A DNA stretch of 64,000 bases from Microvirga lotononidis (GTDB taxonomy: Bacteria; Pseudomonadota; Alphaproteobacteria; Rhizobiales; Beijerinckiaceae): assembly GCF_034627025.1 (NCBI RefSeq), contig NZ_CP141050.1:186001-250000 (forward strand). The letters are read 5' to 3'. The notes below the pieces were generated by a model that was not told the origin of the DNA, did no database searches, and saw only the letters and a program-made list of their open reading frames with translations. Of this stretch, positions 26,475-35,142 are shown piece after piece. The translations under genes were made by a program, and so were the position numbers. Numbering within the stretch: position 1 is the first letter of the stretch; every line of letters begins with the position of its first letter.

Positions 26475-28127
26475 ATGACCGACAATCTGCATCCCTTGAC
26501 CAGCCGTGAGCCGCCACCGGCCGCGGCCGTATCATCCTCGCGGGCTCATCCCAGCCTGTTCGAGCCGACCACCCTTCTCCTGATCACGGTGCTCTGCATC
26601 TTCGGCGCCATCATCGGGATGCAACTGCTCGTCTCGCTCGGGATCACCGCGAACACGTCACTCATCGGTGCCCTTGCCGCGATGGCGCTGGCCCGGGTGC
26701 CGCTCGCGGCCCTGACGCGCTATCGCTCGATCCACGTTCAGAACCTGGCCCAGACCGCGATCTCATCGTCGACGTTCGGGGCCGGAAACAGCCTGCTCCT
26801 GCCGATCGGCATTCCCTTCGTCTTGGGACGACCCGATCTGATCCTGCCCATGTTCGCCGGCGTGTTCCTGGCGATGCTGCTCGATGCCTATCTCCTGTAT
26901 CGCATGTTCGACACGAAGGTGTTCCCGGCGACGGGAGCCTGGCCTCCCGGCGTCGCGGCGGCCGAGGCGATCAAGGCCGGCGACCAAGGCGGGCGCAAGG
27001 CGGTGCTGATGGGCATCGGCGTTGCCGTCGGCGTGGTGGGCTCCTGGTTCAAGATTCCGATGTCGGCGTTCGGTGTCGCCTTCATCGGCAACATCTGGGC
27101 ACTCGCGATGTTCGGCATCGGCCTGCTGCTCAGGGGCTACTCGACGACGATCTTCAACACGCCCTTGTTCTCGTCCGTCATTCCGGGCGGCGATCTCATG
27201 AAGGCTTACATCCCGCATGGCTTCATGATCGGCGCAGGCCTGGTCGCTCTCGTGCAAGTCGGTCAGGTGCTGATGCAGCGCAGCCGAGACGGAACCCCAG
27301 CCGGACCCGCGGATATCGGCCTCAAGAAGGCCCTCGGTCTCGGCACCATCGCCTACATCGGGATCGCCGTGCTGATCGCCGTCACCGGTGGCCTGATGAT
27401 GGAAATGTCGTTTGGCATGCTGGTGCTCTTCGTGCTCTATGCGGCGTTTGCGGCCTACGTCCACGAACTGATCGTTGGCCTCGCGGCCATGCATTCCGGC
27501 TGGTTCCCGGCCTTCGCGGTGGCCCTGATCACGCTCATCATCGGCATGTTGATCGGCTTTCCGATTCCGGCGCTCGCCATGCTCGTCGGATTCTCGGCGG
27601 CGACAGGGCCGGCCTTTGCCGACATGGGCTACGACCTCAAGGCCGGCTACATCCTGCGCGGCAATGGCGCGGATCCCGCTTTCGAGCTCGCAGGACGGCG
27701 CCAGCAGCTCTACGCGGCGATGTTCGCGTTCGTTATCGCGGGCGTCATGGTGTTCTTCTCGTATGAGACCTTCTTTGCCCAGAACCTCGTAGCGCCGGTC
27801 AACCGCGTCTATGCGGCGACGATCAACGCGGGCGTGGCGCCGGGAGTCGCCTGGTCTCTGTTCATCTGGGCCATTCCGGGAGCTGTCCTCCAATTCCTGG
27901 GCGGCTCGAAACGTCAGATCGGGGTGCTGTTTGCCACAGGGCTCCTGATCAGCTTCCCGATGGCCGGCTGGGCGGTGCTGACCGGCATCGTGGCCCGCAT
28001 CGCCTGGGAGCGACTGCGTGGGCCGGAAGGGGAAGGCGACATGGAGGTGTTCGCGGCCGGTGTCATCGCCGGGGACGCTCTCTTCAGCTTCTTCGACTCA
28101 GTCACGAAGAACCTGTTCAAATCCTAG
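26475..28127 (+). CDS. OPT-family oligopeptide/metal-chelate transporter
   Basis: A 550-residue protein with roughly 14 hydrophobic helices typical of the OPT superfamily; recognisable segments are SSSTFGAGNSLLLPIGIPFV, TGAWPPGVAAAEAIKAGDQG and IPHGFMIGAGLVALVQVGQV. OPT proteins import peptides, glutathione or metal chelates by proton symport. It lies 81 bases behind the hydantoinase fusion, in the same direction, followed by a hairpin, so the two are likely co-transcribed; uptake of glutathione-like or oxoproline-containing compounds would suit both genes but is an inference. Confidence 0.88.
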   Translation: MTDNLHPLTSREPPPAAAVSSSRAHPSLFEPTTLLLITVLCIFGAIIGMQLLVSLGITANTSLIGALAAMALARVPLAALTRYRSIHVQNLAQTAISSSTFGAGNSLLLPIGIPFVLGRPDLILPMFAGVFLAMLLDAYLLYRMFDTKVFPATGAWPPGVAAAEAIKAGDQGGRKAVLMGIGVAVGVVGSWFKIPMSAFGVAFIGNIWALAMFGIGLLLRGYSTTIFNTPLFSSVIPGGDLMKAYIPHGFMIGAGLVALVQVGQVLMQRSRDGTPAGPADIGLKKALGLGTIAYIGIAVLIAVTGGLMMEMSFGMLVLFVLYAAFAAYVHELIVGLAAMHSGWFPAFAVALITLIIGMLIGFPIPALAMLVGFSAATGPAFADMGYDLKAGYILRGNGADPAFELAGRRQQLYAAMFAFVIAGVMVFFSYETFFAQNLVAPVNRVYAATINAGVAPGVAWSLFIWAIPGAVLQFLGGSKRQIGVLFATGLLISFPMAGWAVLTGIVARIAWERLRGPEGEGDMEVFAAGVIAGDALFSFFDSVTKNLFKS

Positions 28128-28209
28128 TCGCGCTTGGCTCGGTGGGGCACGACGGTGCCGGACTCGGCCTAAGGGCTCGATGCCGGAGCCGTCGATCACG
28201 GACCGCAAG

Positions 28210-28242
28210 AAAGCCCACCCTTCCGAGCGAAGAGTGGGCTTT
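28210..28242 (+). terminator. Hairpin downstream of the OPT gene
   Basis: AAAGCCCAC at 28210-28218 pairs perfectly with GTGGGCTTT at 28234-28242 across a 15-base loop. The stem ends in three T but no longer U-tract follows, so termination efficiency is uncertain. It lies 83 bases past the OPT stop and closes the IclR-HyuAB-OPT unit. Confidence 0.65.
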
Positions 28243-28510
28243 GATTGGATCCTTAGGGAAATGGGAAGCGAACCGCTGAGGCGGAAGGTGCAACAAAGGC
28301 TGCGCAAGACGGAGAGACAGTCCCTTGCACCACCCGGGTCAATATATGCTCCGGTTTGGTCAGACTCTTAAACCGGTGACACACAAATCTATCACGTTGC
28401 TACGTAGAGCCGTGTCATGGATGATCGTCTTCACATTCCAGTCATAACGCACGTCGAGGCGGTTGCTCGCCAGGTTTCTCTGAACCGAGGGCTGGAACGT
28501 CACGGAGTGC

Positions 28511-28560
28511 GAAGGTCTCCTCTTGGCACAGGGCGGACCTTGGCCGCATTTCCGCTTTGG
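28511..28560 (+). repeat. Dispersed repeat family 2, copy 2
   Basis: Fifty bases matching 21355-21404 at 41 positions with no gap. It sits in the 28243-28698 gap, where no gene is recognised. The two copies flank the IclR-HyuAB-OPT unit in the same orientation, about 7.2 kb apart. Confidence 0.5.
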
Positions 28561-28698
28561 CGGCGTGAGCAGCCGTTGTCACCGCCATGCTGAACGGCCG
28601 TGGTTGACACAAGGGAGAAGTTCCAACCATTGCTTGCAGCTTGGTATTTTGGTCGTCCGCGAACTGCATCCCAAAATCCTGTGAGGCGGGCAGCAACC

Positions 28699-28884
28699 TC
28701 AATGGCGGCCCTGCCGCACGAAGTACCAGACAGCTCCCAATTCGAGCGCTGCCCCACCTGTCACCAGCAGGGCGCTGAGGCTCTGTATGACGCTACTGCC
28801 CTGGATCATGAGCTTCTCAAGAACGAGGCCGAGAATACCCACAAGGATGACGATCCCCGACACGATCAGGCGACGCCGGAACAT
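28699..28884 (-). CDS. Small two-helix membrane protein
   Basis: From ATG 28884 the 61-residue protein has two hydrophobic segments (LIVSGIVILVGILGLVLEKL and LSALLVTGGAALELGAVWYF). Family not recognised. It begins 23 bases after the Nramp-like transporter stop on the same strand, so it is probably a co-transcribed partner or accessory subunit. The longer reading from 28935 would overlap the transporter and lacks a ribosome site. Confidence 0.6.
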   Translation of the reverse strand: MFRRRLIVSGIVILVGILGLVLEKLMIQGSSVIQSLSALLVTGGAALELGAVWYFVRQGRH

Positions 28885-28907
28885 ATCGCGAGGGTTTGCA
28901 GGGCCCC

Positions 28908-30212
28908 CTAGAGGAACCACGTGACGACCAGGCAAACGGTGGCCAGGAAGGTAATGCCGGTGGTGGCCCAGCCCAGGATATTGGTGAACCGGCCATTCAC
29001 CCGCTCGCCCATGACCTTCCGGTCATTTGCCAGGAGCATCATCATGAACAGCAGGGGCGGCACGGAGAAGCCCTGCACGATACCCGACCAGACCAAGGCT
29101 CTCATTGGGTTGAAGCCGAGAAAGTTCAGCCCCACCGCCAATGCCGTCACAACGCCGATCGTGGCGTAGAAGAACTTGTTCTCCGATGGCTTGGCATGCA
29201 GGCTGCCCTTCTTGCCGAAGCCCTGAACGATGTCGTAGGCGGCGCCCGTGGTCATGATCGGGACGGCCAGGAAGCCGACACCGATGATCCCGGCGGCAAA
29301 CAGCCATTTCGCTGCGGGCCCGGCCAAGGGCTCAAGCGCGGTCGCGGCCTGCGCGGCGGTCTCGATCTGCGTCTGACCGGAGGCGTGCAGCGTGCTGCCG
29401 GTGGCCAGGATGATGAAGTAGAGGATCACGTTCGAGAAGATCATACCAGTGAGCACATCCCGCCGGGTGCGTTCGATCTCGACGTTTGTGGCTCCCTTGC
29501 GCTGCCAGAGGTGGCGTCGCCCTTTCAGGATCTCCTCCTCGACCTCCTGGTTGGACTGCCAGGTGTAGACATAGGCCGAGAGGGAGGTGCCGATGCAGGC
29601 GACCACGATCGAGAGGAACTCGATGTTGAACTGGATGCGCGGGATGACGGTGCCTATGAGGACTTCCACCGGATCCGGTTTGGCCAGGATGGCGGCCACC
29701 ACATAGGCGAACAGGATCAGGGCGAGCCAGCGGAAGATCTTCCGGATCGTCGAGTACGAGCCGAAGTACTGAAGCGCGAAGATCACTGCTGCCGTTCCGG
29801 CCACCAGCACCGGAACCGGAAGCGGGATCAGGAGATTCATGGCCGCGCCGATGCCGCCCAGATCAGCCGCCGCCTCGATGATGTTGCCAATGAAGGCGCC
29901 GATCATGGTCGGGTAGAGCACCCAGCGCGGGAACTGATCCCGGATGATGGCGAACAGACCCTTGCCGTAGACCTGCCCGAGCTTGGCCGAAAGATAAACC
30001 ACCACGTACATCATCGGCAGCAGGACGGGCGCGATCCACAGGAAGCCGAGCCCGAACTTGGCGCCTGCACTGGCGTAGGTGCCGATTGCAGACGGGTCAT
30101 CATCGGCCGCACCCGTGATGATGCCAGAGCCAAGAACGCGAAAGAGGCCGCCCTTCTGAGGCGGGTGGCCCTGTTCCCTGGTGTCGAAGGGCTCACGGAG
30201 CTTCTGGTGCAT
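28908..30212 (-). CDS. Divergent Nramp-family membrane transporter
   Basis: A 434-residue protein with about eleven helices of the Nramp (divalent metal) fold. The first helix reads GIITGAADDDPSAIGTYASA where canonical MntH has DPGN, and the sixth reads TSLSAYVYTWQSNQEVEEE where MntH has MPHN. The family includes a well-populated bacterial branch with these altered metal-site motifs whose substrate is not the usual manganese or iron; Nramp-related magnesium transporters are one precedent. Ion identity is therefore open. Small membrane gene follows at 28884. Confidence 0.8.
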   Translation of the reverse strand: MHQKLREPFDTREQGHPPQKGGLFRVLGSGIITGAADDDPSAIGTYASAGAKFGLGFLWIAPVLLPMMYVVVYLSAKLGQVYGKGLFAIIRDQFPRWVLYPTMIGAFIGNIIEAAADLGGIGAAMNLLIPLPVPVLVAGTAAVIFALQYFGSYSTIRKIFRWLALILFAYVVAAILAKPDPVEVLIGTVIPRIQFNIEFLSIVVACIGTSLSAYVYTWQSNQEVEEEILKGRRHLWQRKGATNVEIERTRRDVLTGMIFSNVILYFIILATGSTLHASGQTQIETAAQAATALEPLAGPAAKWLFAAGIIGVGFLAVPIMTTGAAYDIVQGFGKKGSLHAKPSENKFFYATIGVVTALAVGLNFLGFNPMRALVWSGIVQGFSVPPLLFMMMLLANDRKVMGERVNGRFTNILGWATTGITFLATVCLVVTWFL

Positions 30213-30357
30213 GGGGTCTCACTCGGTGGCGGGAGCGGACTTAACTCACCAGGAGGGCATGTGTTCGAGCCGCTTCGAAATCACGGATCACGACCTTTGC
30301 AGTGCATCCATCACTTTCTCGGGCGGCCGGTCGAACAGGAGGCCGCCCGGTGTCCGC

Positions 30358-30564
30358 TCAGCGCGGTTCCCGACTGGCACGTATGATGCGCAGCAGTTCT
30401 TCCCGCATCTGGGGCCATCGATCTTCCGGGACAAAGGGAGCAAGCTGGCTGATTGCAGCGTTCAACTGCTCCTCGTCCAGGGCTTCAGGATCGGTCAGGT
30501 AGTGGCCATGCTGTTGCAGATTATCCGACAACTGCTCATCGAGGGATTTCAGAAGGTTCGCCAT
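30358..30564 (-). CDS. Small acidic helical protein
   Basis: A 68-residue protein (MANLLKSLDEQLSDNLQQHG, later AISQLAPFVPEDRWPQMREE) with a very strong ribosome site (AAGGAGGGGG) just before ATG 30564. Predominantly helical and acidic, no membrane part or known domain. It is on the same strand and upstream of the Nramp-like gene (146 bases), possibly in one transcript. No function can be given. Confidence 0.65.
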   Translation of the reverse strand: MANLLKSLDEQLSDNLQQHGHYLTDPEALDEEQLNAAISQLAPFVPEDRWPQMREELLRIIRASREPR

Positions 30565-30703
30565 GTGCCCCCTCCTTGGGGAAGGCGCGCTCTTTGTACA
30601 CTCTGGTCACTGGGCAGAGAACACGGGTGATCGACCGGTGTTCCCCAAGCAACGGGTGCGAACGCTTCGCTCCCTTTAACGATCAGCCCACCCTCGGCCT
30701 CAA

Positions 30704-31693
30704 TCAGTCGATCTGAACACCAGCTTCCTTCACGACCGGGGTCCACTTGGCGATCTCCGCCTTGACGTGCTCGCCAAGGGCCTCCGGGGTCGATCCGACC
30801 ACCGTGGCACTGAAGGTCTTCAGCCGCTCCTGCACGGCCGGGTCCTTCACAGCCTTGAGCGCCTCGGCATTCAACCGATCGACGATCTCCTTCGGGGTCT
30901 TGGGCGGGGCAAACAGGGCATTCCAGGTATAGGTCTCATAGCCGGAAAGCCCGCCCTCGGCGATGGTCGGCATGTCCGGGAAGGACGGGGCCCGTTCCTT
31001 GGTGGTCACGGCAATGCCGCGCAGCGTGCCCGCGCGAATGAACTCGGAGGATGAGGGAAGGTTGTCGAACATAATGGGCACTTGGCCGGCTACCACATCG
31101 TTCAGGGCCGGGCCGGCGCCGCGGTAGGCAATGTGCTGCATGTTGACCTTGGCCATGGTTTTGAAAAGCTCGCCTGACAGGTGCAGCGGGGTGCCGACAC
31201 CGGATGAGGCGTAGTTGTACTTGGACGGATCAGCCTTGAGGAGCGCGATCAGCTCCGGCACGGTCTTGGCCGGCAGGCTGGGATGCACCACCAGCACGTT
31301 CGGTACGACCACGAGCAAAGAGATCGGCGTGAAGTCCGTCACCGCATCGTAGGGCTTGCGCTTGAGCATGAGCGGATTGAGCGCATGCGTAGCCACCGTG
31401 CCCATCAGGATCGTGTAGCCGTCGGGCTCGGCCTTGGCGACGCGGGCCGCCCCGGTGCTGCCGCCCGCCCCGGCGACGTTCTCGACGATCACCTGCTGTC
31501 CCAGCCCCTCAGACATCTTCTGGGCGATGATGCGGGCGACCACGTCCGTGGAGCCGCCGGCTGCGAAAGGCACCACCATGGTGATTGGACGGGCCGGGAA
31601 GGTCTGAGCGAGAGCAGGCGTAAGGCCGAAGGCTGTGCCGGCCAGAAGGGTGGCGCTGATGAGAAGGGCTTGGCGTCGGGTCGTTTCGGTCAC
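30704..31693 (-). CDS. TctC/Bug-family solute-binding protein
   Basis: A 329-residue periplasmic binding protein of tripartite tricarboxylate transporters. It begins with a twin-arginine-like leader (TRRQALLISATLLAGTAFG, cleavage after ALA), then the conserved start of the fold FPARPITMVVPFAAGGSTDV, IVENVAGAGGSTGAARVAKA and GLSGYETYTWNALFAP. Such proteins bind citrate-like or other carboxylates. No TctA or TctB membrane genes are nearby, as is usual for orphan Bug proteins, so its partner must be elsewhere. Confidence 0.92.
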   Translation of the reverse strand: MTETTRRQALLISATLLAGTAFGLTPALAQTFPARPITMVVPFAAGGSTDVVARIIAQKMSEGLGQQVIVENVAGAGGSTGAARVAKAEPDGYTILMGTVATHALNPLMLKRKPYDAVTDFTPISLLVVVPNVLVVHPSLPAKTVPELIALLKADPSKYNYASSGVGTPLHLSGELFKTMAKVNMQHIAYRGAGPALNDVVAGQVPIMFDNLPSSSEFIRAGTLRGIAVTTKERAPSFPDMPTIAEGGLSGYETYTWNALFAPPKTPKEIVDRLNAEALKAVKDPAVQERLKTFSATVVGSTPEALGEHVKAEIAKWTPVVKEAGVQID

Positions 31694-31854
31694 GATCAGG
31701 TCTCCCGCGATGTGAGGTCGGCGGCAACGAGGCGCCTTATGACCGTCTTACATAGCCGGAACGTGATCTCGGTCTATGGCCTGGAAGCATTTGGGATGTT
31801 GAACAATGCCCTGAAGCGGGTAAGAGAGCCAGGTTCACCCCAAGGAGGTTATAA

Positions 31855-31986
31855 ATGTTCGACAGATTGCTCGGCGATGAGCCCACCAACGATCCGGCCG
31901 TCCGTGCGGGGAGCGTCATCGGCAACATCATAGGGATCGCTCTGTATCCAGTCCTGGCCTGGGTTGCGATGCAGGGGCTTTTCTAA
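31855..31986 (+). CDS. Very small membrane protein
   Basis: A 43-residue protein too short for routine detection: MFDRLLGDEPTNDPAVRAG, then one hydrophobic helix (VIGNIIGIALYPVLAWVAM) and QGLF. The ribosome site AAGGAGG is seven bases before the start, which is the main argument that it is real. No family recognised. Confidence 0.55.
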   Translation: MFDRLLGDEPTNDPAVRAGSVIGNIIGIALYPVLAWVAMQGLF

Positions 31987-32309
31987 AGCCAGTCTGGAGT
32001 GTGGGCGGTCTCGATGCCACACTTTTGCGTCTCATCATGCGTCCGTTGTTCCAGGTCCGAAGGGCCGGAAATAAACTCAGGAATGTCGCTTTCGGCACAT
32101 TTGCGAAGTAAAGCGAATGTCTGCGGACGGAGGGGACAACAGACATTCCTCGCGCGCCAGCAATTTTCTCAAATGACCAAACCGAGTTCAGTTAGCCGGG
32201 CTTACAGAGTTTGTGCACAGAACCACGTCTGTCTGTCGCTTGACGTCAGCGAATCCTCCATGATTTTTGAGCCCTCGCATTCACACTGGGTTGGTAAAGC
32301 GTCCGTCAG
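31987..32309. other. Intergenic region, no gene seen
   Basis: No coding frame with support in 323 bases. AGTAAAGCGAATGTC near 32107 recalls a phrase near 15704. A promoter for the DUF4287 gene is likely in here but no clear boxes were identified. Confidence 0.35.
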
Positions 32310-32528
32310 ATGACTCAAGGAAACCAAGTCAAAGGTCCCGCTTCATATTTCCCTTCCATCGAGAAGAAGTACGGCCATCCGATCAGCCATTGGATGAACG
32401 TTCTGGATGCCATGAAGGGCAAGAAGCACATGGAAATGGTTGCTGCCCTTAAGTCACAACACGAAATGGGCCAAGGACATGCCAACGCTCTCGTGGCCTA
32501 TCATCAGGCACGAAACGGAGAGGCCTGA
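32310..32528 (+). CDS. DUF4287 family protein
   Basis: The start KGPASYFPSIEKKYGHPISHW is the defining segment of DUF4287, a small family often found alone or joined to DUF5655. The 72 residues end with LKSQHEMGQGHANALVAYHQ, also typical. Function unknown; the fold is thought to be helical. Stand-alone gene. Confidence 0.85.
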   Translation: MTQGNQVKGPASYFPSIEKKYGHPISHWMNVLDAMKGKKHMEMVAALKSQHEMGQGHANALVAYHQARNGEA

Positions 32529-32654
32529 CCAATACAGCCCTGTGATGGTGGCTGGCTGCACGAACGAAGCCTTGGTCGTCAGCTCAATCAACAGCCTATT
32601 GTGAAGGCCGCTAACGCGGAGGATCACTTTTTGGCACGCCCGAGACGTAAGCGC

Positions 32655-32717
32655 TTGGTCCGCTTCAGTGGTCATGAGGCGACGTTCATTGGCCGGCTGG
32701 AAGGTGAAAGGTTGACC
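32655..32717 (+). repeat. Dispersed repeat family 1, copy B
   Basis: Starts TTGGTCCG and ends GAAAGGTTGACC; 33 of the last 38 bases match copy A at 13 kb. Lies in a 271-base gap without a recognised gene. Confidence 0.5.
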
Positions 32718-32799
32718 GATTTCTGACGATGGGGTCGCGGATCCCCGATGGCTTGCAACTCCGGCCATCGGCCCAACCCTCCTGAAGAGGATCCGGGGC

Positions 32800-32997
32800 A
32801 TGGGGCACTGTGACGTGCGCCCGATCCGGCAGATGACGGATGCCGAGCTGCTCCAGCGCACCGTTAGGATGATGACGCCGCAGCTCTCGCGAGAAGGTCG
32901 CCCACCCACGTCTGCCGACATCGAAGCGCAATGCACGGTCGCAGGACCAGATCCGGAGCGGCTGGACAGGTGTAAGTCAGGGCACATCGACGCGTAG
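32800..32997 (+). CDS. Hypothetical small protein, doubtful
   Basis: A 65-codon frame (VRPIRQMTDAELLQRTVRMM, later GRPPTSADIEAQCTVAG) ending 21 bases inside the convergent subtilase gene. The composition is plausible for a soluble protein but no family or strong ribosome site is seen. Confidence 0.3.
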   Translation: MGHCDVRPIRQMTDAELLQRTVRMMTPQLSREGRPPTSADIEAQCTVAGPDPERLDRCKSGHIDA

Positions 32998-35142
32998 CCC
33001 CGTGTAGGGCACCGCAGGTCGGGTCCTCGGAGCGGTTGCAATCGCTGGAGGATCCGCTGACGGCTCACACAGGCTGGCCATTTGGATGAGGCCGAAGCCG
33101 AAGACGGGATCCCGCCCGGGCTCGCCCAGATCGAGGGTGGCCGTCTCCAGCCGGGCCCGCATTGCTGACATGTCGAGATCGGGACGCGAGGCCAGCAGGA
33201 TTCCTGTGGCAGCGGACACGAACGGCACGGCATAGGACGTGCCCGACTTGAGGGAGCCGGTCCCCTGGGCCGAGGCCGTCCAGACATTCACGCCGGGTGC
33301 GGACAGATCAATGTACGGGCCGTGCGTCGCCCGTCGGTACACGTTCAATTCCTGATCGACGGCCGTGACGGCCACGACACCTGGATAGGCGGCGGGATAG
33401 GACGGCTCGGCACCGGCACCATTGTTGCCGGCCGCCGCGACGAAGACGATGCCCTTCGCCTGGGCGGCGGCAATGGCCTTCTGAAGAACCTCGTTCGCCG
33501 GACCCGACAGGCTCATGTTGATCACCCGCACCCCATGCTCTGCCAAGGCTTCGATCGCTGTGACCAGCGACGTCACGTCCGTCCGGTCAGCGGTGCCGCC
33601 GTCGCGATAAAAGGCGTCCACGGCAACGAGCCGTGCGTCCGGCACCAAGCCAGGGGTTTGGCTTCCCGGCCGGCCGACGAGGAGAGCCGCAACGGCTGTG
33701 CCATGATCCTGCAACGAGGCGGTAGCGCGGCGGGTGGGTTGGGGCACGATCTCGATCGCCTGACCCTTCAGGGCGGCGTGCTCGACATTGATCCCCGTAT
33801 CGATCACCCCGATGAGAGGAGCGGAGCCGCATTGAGAGGTATTTGATGCTGACCACTTCACAAGGGAGGCCCAGTTCACCAGCGAGGGAGACTTGCACTC
33901 GACGCCGGTGCAGGCCGGGCTGCCCTCATCGAGATAGTAGAACTGGTCGAAGTCGACCAAGGCCTGGGCATCGACGAGACGGACCTGTTGCCGGGCCTGC
34001 GCGACCGGGACACCGCTTGGCACCTGGAGCCTGATCACGCGAGCCGTGAGGCTGCCCTGGGTCCGGCTCTCGATCCGGAAGCCCTGCGCGGTTAGCCGGG
34101 CCAGGTCGGCCGGGGATAGGCCCGAGGCCACGATGGAGCGCGTGGATCGCCGCGGCTTGGGACGGCGGTCGATCTCGTCGGCCACAGGCACGGCACGGTT
34201 GAGCCGGGCTGTAACCGCAGGTGCGGTCTTTGCCGCCTGCACCTGAGCGGCAGCCTTGGCTCGGCTGGGTGGCTGAGGAGATGCCGCAGCCTTGCTTCGG
34301 CTCGCCGGAGCCGTGCCCGTGCCGGCTTGGGTCCGTTGGCTCGTGCCGCTCGATGCGGTTGCGGCACTCGGCGTGCTAGCTCCTGAATTGCCCTTGCTGC
34401 CGCTGGGGCCCGCGGCCGCACCCGCTCCCTTGCCGGGATTGGCATTCCCGTTGTTGCCGGAGCTGGCCGTGCCGCTGGTGCCACCGGCATTGGTGTTGCC
34501 CTTGCCCGCACCGGCCGCGTTGCCAGCGCCGTTTCCGTTGCCGCCTGCGTTTCCGTTGCCTCGACCGTTCCCCTGGCCGCCTATGCCGCCGCCCAGACCG
34601 CCGGCGTTGGAGTTGCCTCTGCCGCCATTGCTGTTGCCAATCCCGTTGTTGTTGCCATTTCCGTTCCCACCGACATTCCCCTGATTGCCTGCGTTGCCGC
34701 TTCCGCCGCCTCGGCCTCCTCCATTGTTGCCGTTGCCTCCGGCGTTTCCGTTACCGGCACCACTACCCGCGCCGCCTCCATTGGCATTGCCGTTATTGGC
34801 ACCGTTGCCGTTTCCTGCACCGCCTGCTGGGCCACTGCCGTTCCCGTTACCGCGAGCGTTCCCGTTTCCACCACCGCGTCCGCCGCCATCGGAATTGCCG
34901 TTGCCGCCAGCATTGCCGTTGCCACGTCCGCCGCCGTCGCCCCGGCCGCCCCCGTTTCCATTGCCATCGCCATTCCCATTCCCGCCACCGTTGCCGTTCC
35001 CACCACCGTCACCCTTGGCGAGGGCGGATCCGTTCAGGATGGGCAGGCTCGAACCGTGGCCGAGGTCCAGTTGAACGCGCACGGGAAGGGCAATTGCAAG
35101 GCCTGCAACCGCGATGAGGGTCTGTTGCCACCAGCGTGCCAT
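32977..35142 (-). CDS. S8-family serine peptidase (subtilase) with long Gly/Asn-rich segment
   Basis: A 721-residue exported protease. The N-terminus is a signal segment (TLIAVAGLAIALPVRVQL). About residues 45-240 are an extreme low-complexity stretch built from GGNGN, GRGNGN and GNAGGNGN words. After an Ala/Ser/Lys-rich linker comes the subtilase catalytic domain with Asp in IGVIDTGINVEHAAL, His in DHGTAVAALLVG and Ser in GTSYAVPFVSAATGIL. ASGLSPADLARLTAQGFRI before the domain suggests a propeptide. Start 35142 was chosen for GGAAG upstream. Function of the Gly/Asn part (cell-surface tether, flexible stalk or assembly region) is unknown. Confidence 0.88.
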   Translation of the reverse strand: MARWWQQTLIAVAGLAIALPVRVQLDLGHGSSLPILNGSALAKGDGGGNGNGGGNGNGDGNGNGGGRGDGGGRGNGNAGGNGNSDGGGRGGGNGNARGNGNGSGPAGGAGNGNGANNGNANGGGAGSGAGNGNAGGNGNNGGGRGGGSGNAGNQGNVGGNGNGNNNGIGNSNGGRGNSNAGGLGGGIGGQGNGRGNGNAGGNGNGAGNAAGAGKGNTNAGGTSGTASSGNNGNANPGKGAGAAAGPSGSKGNSGASTPSAATASSGTSQRTQAGTGTAPASRSKAAASPQPPSRAKAAAQVQAAKTAPAVTARLNRAVPVADEIDRRPKPRRSTRSIVASGLSPADLARLTAQGFRIESRTQGSLTARVIRLQVPSGVPVAQARQQVRLVDAQALVDFDQFYYLDEGSPACTGVECKSPSLVNWASLVKWSASNTSQCGSAPLIGVIDTGINVEHAALKGQAIEIVPQPTRRATASLQDHGTAVAALLVGRPGSQTPGLVPDARLVAVDAFYRDGGTADRTDVTSLVTAIEALAEHGVRVINMSLSGPANEVLQKAIAAAQAKGIVFVAAAGNNGAGAEPSYPAAYPGVVAVTAVDQELNVYRRATHGPYIDLSAPGVNVWTASAQGTGSLKSGTSYAVPFVSAATGILLASRPDLDMSAMRARLETATLDLGEPGRDPVFGFGLIQMASLCEPSADPPAIATAPRTRPAVPYTGLRVDVP
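34430..35015 (-). repeat. Imperfect short-period repeat encoding Gly/Asn words
   Basis: Nearly 600 bases of degenerate six- and nine-base units of the type GGC AAC GGN (seen on the plus strand as alternating GTTGCC and GCCGCC/ACC words). The repeat stays in frame throughout and synonymous codons vary, which suggests selection on the protein rather than recent slippage. Antisense frames through it give Pro/Leu-rich artefacts. Confidence 0.6.

Noticed and set aside
28896..30386. A 496-codon plus-strand frame over the Nramp-like gene
   Set aside because: Shadow of a strong membrane-protein gene on the other strand; rich in Asp, Gly, His and Arg with no family.
31283..31933. A 216-codon plus-strand frame across the TctC gene start
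   Set aside because: Antisense to the binding protein, no ribosome site, and its end runs over the small membrane gene in another frame.
34430..35015. CRISPR-like regular repeats in the subtilase gene
   Set aside because: Units are short, degenerate and in frame with the protein; there are no unique spacers of constant length and no cas genes nearby.
34292..35074. Proline/leucine-rich plus-strand frames around 34.3-35.1 kb
   Set aside because: They are the antisense reading of the Gly/Asn repeat in the subtilase gene and have no start or homology of their own.
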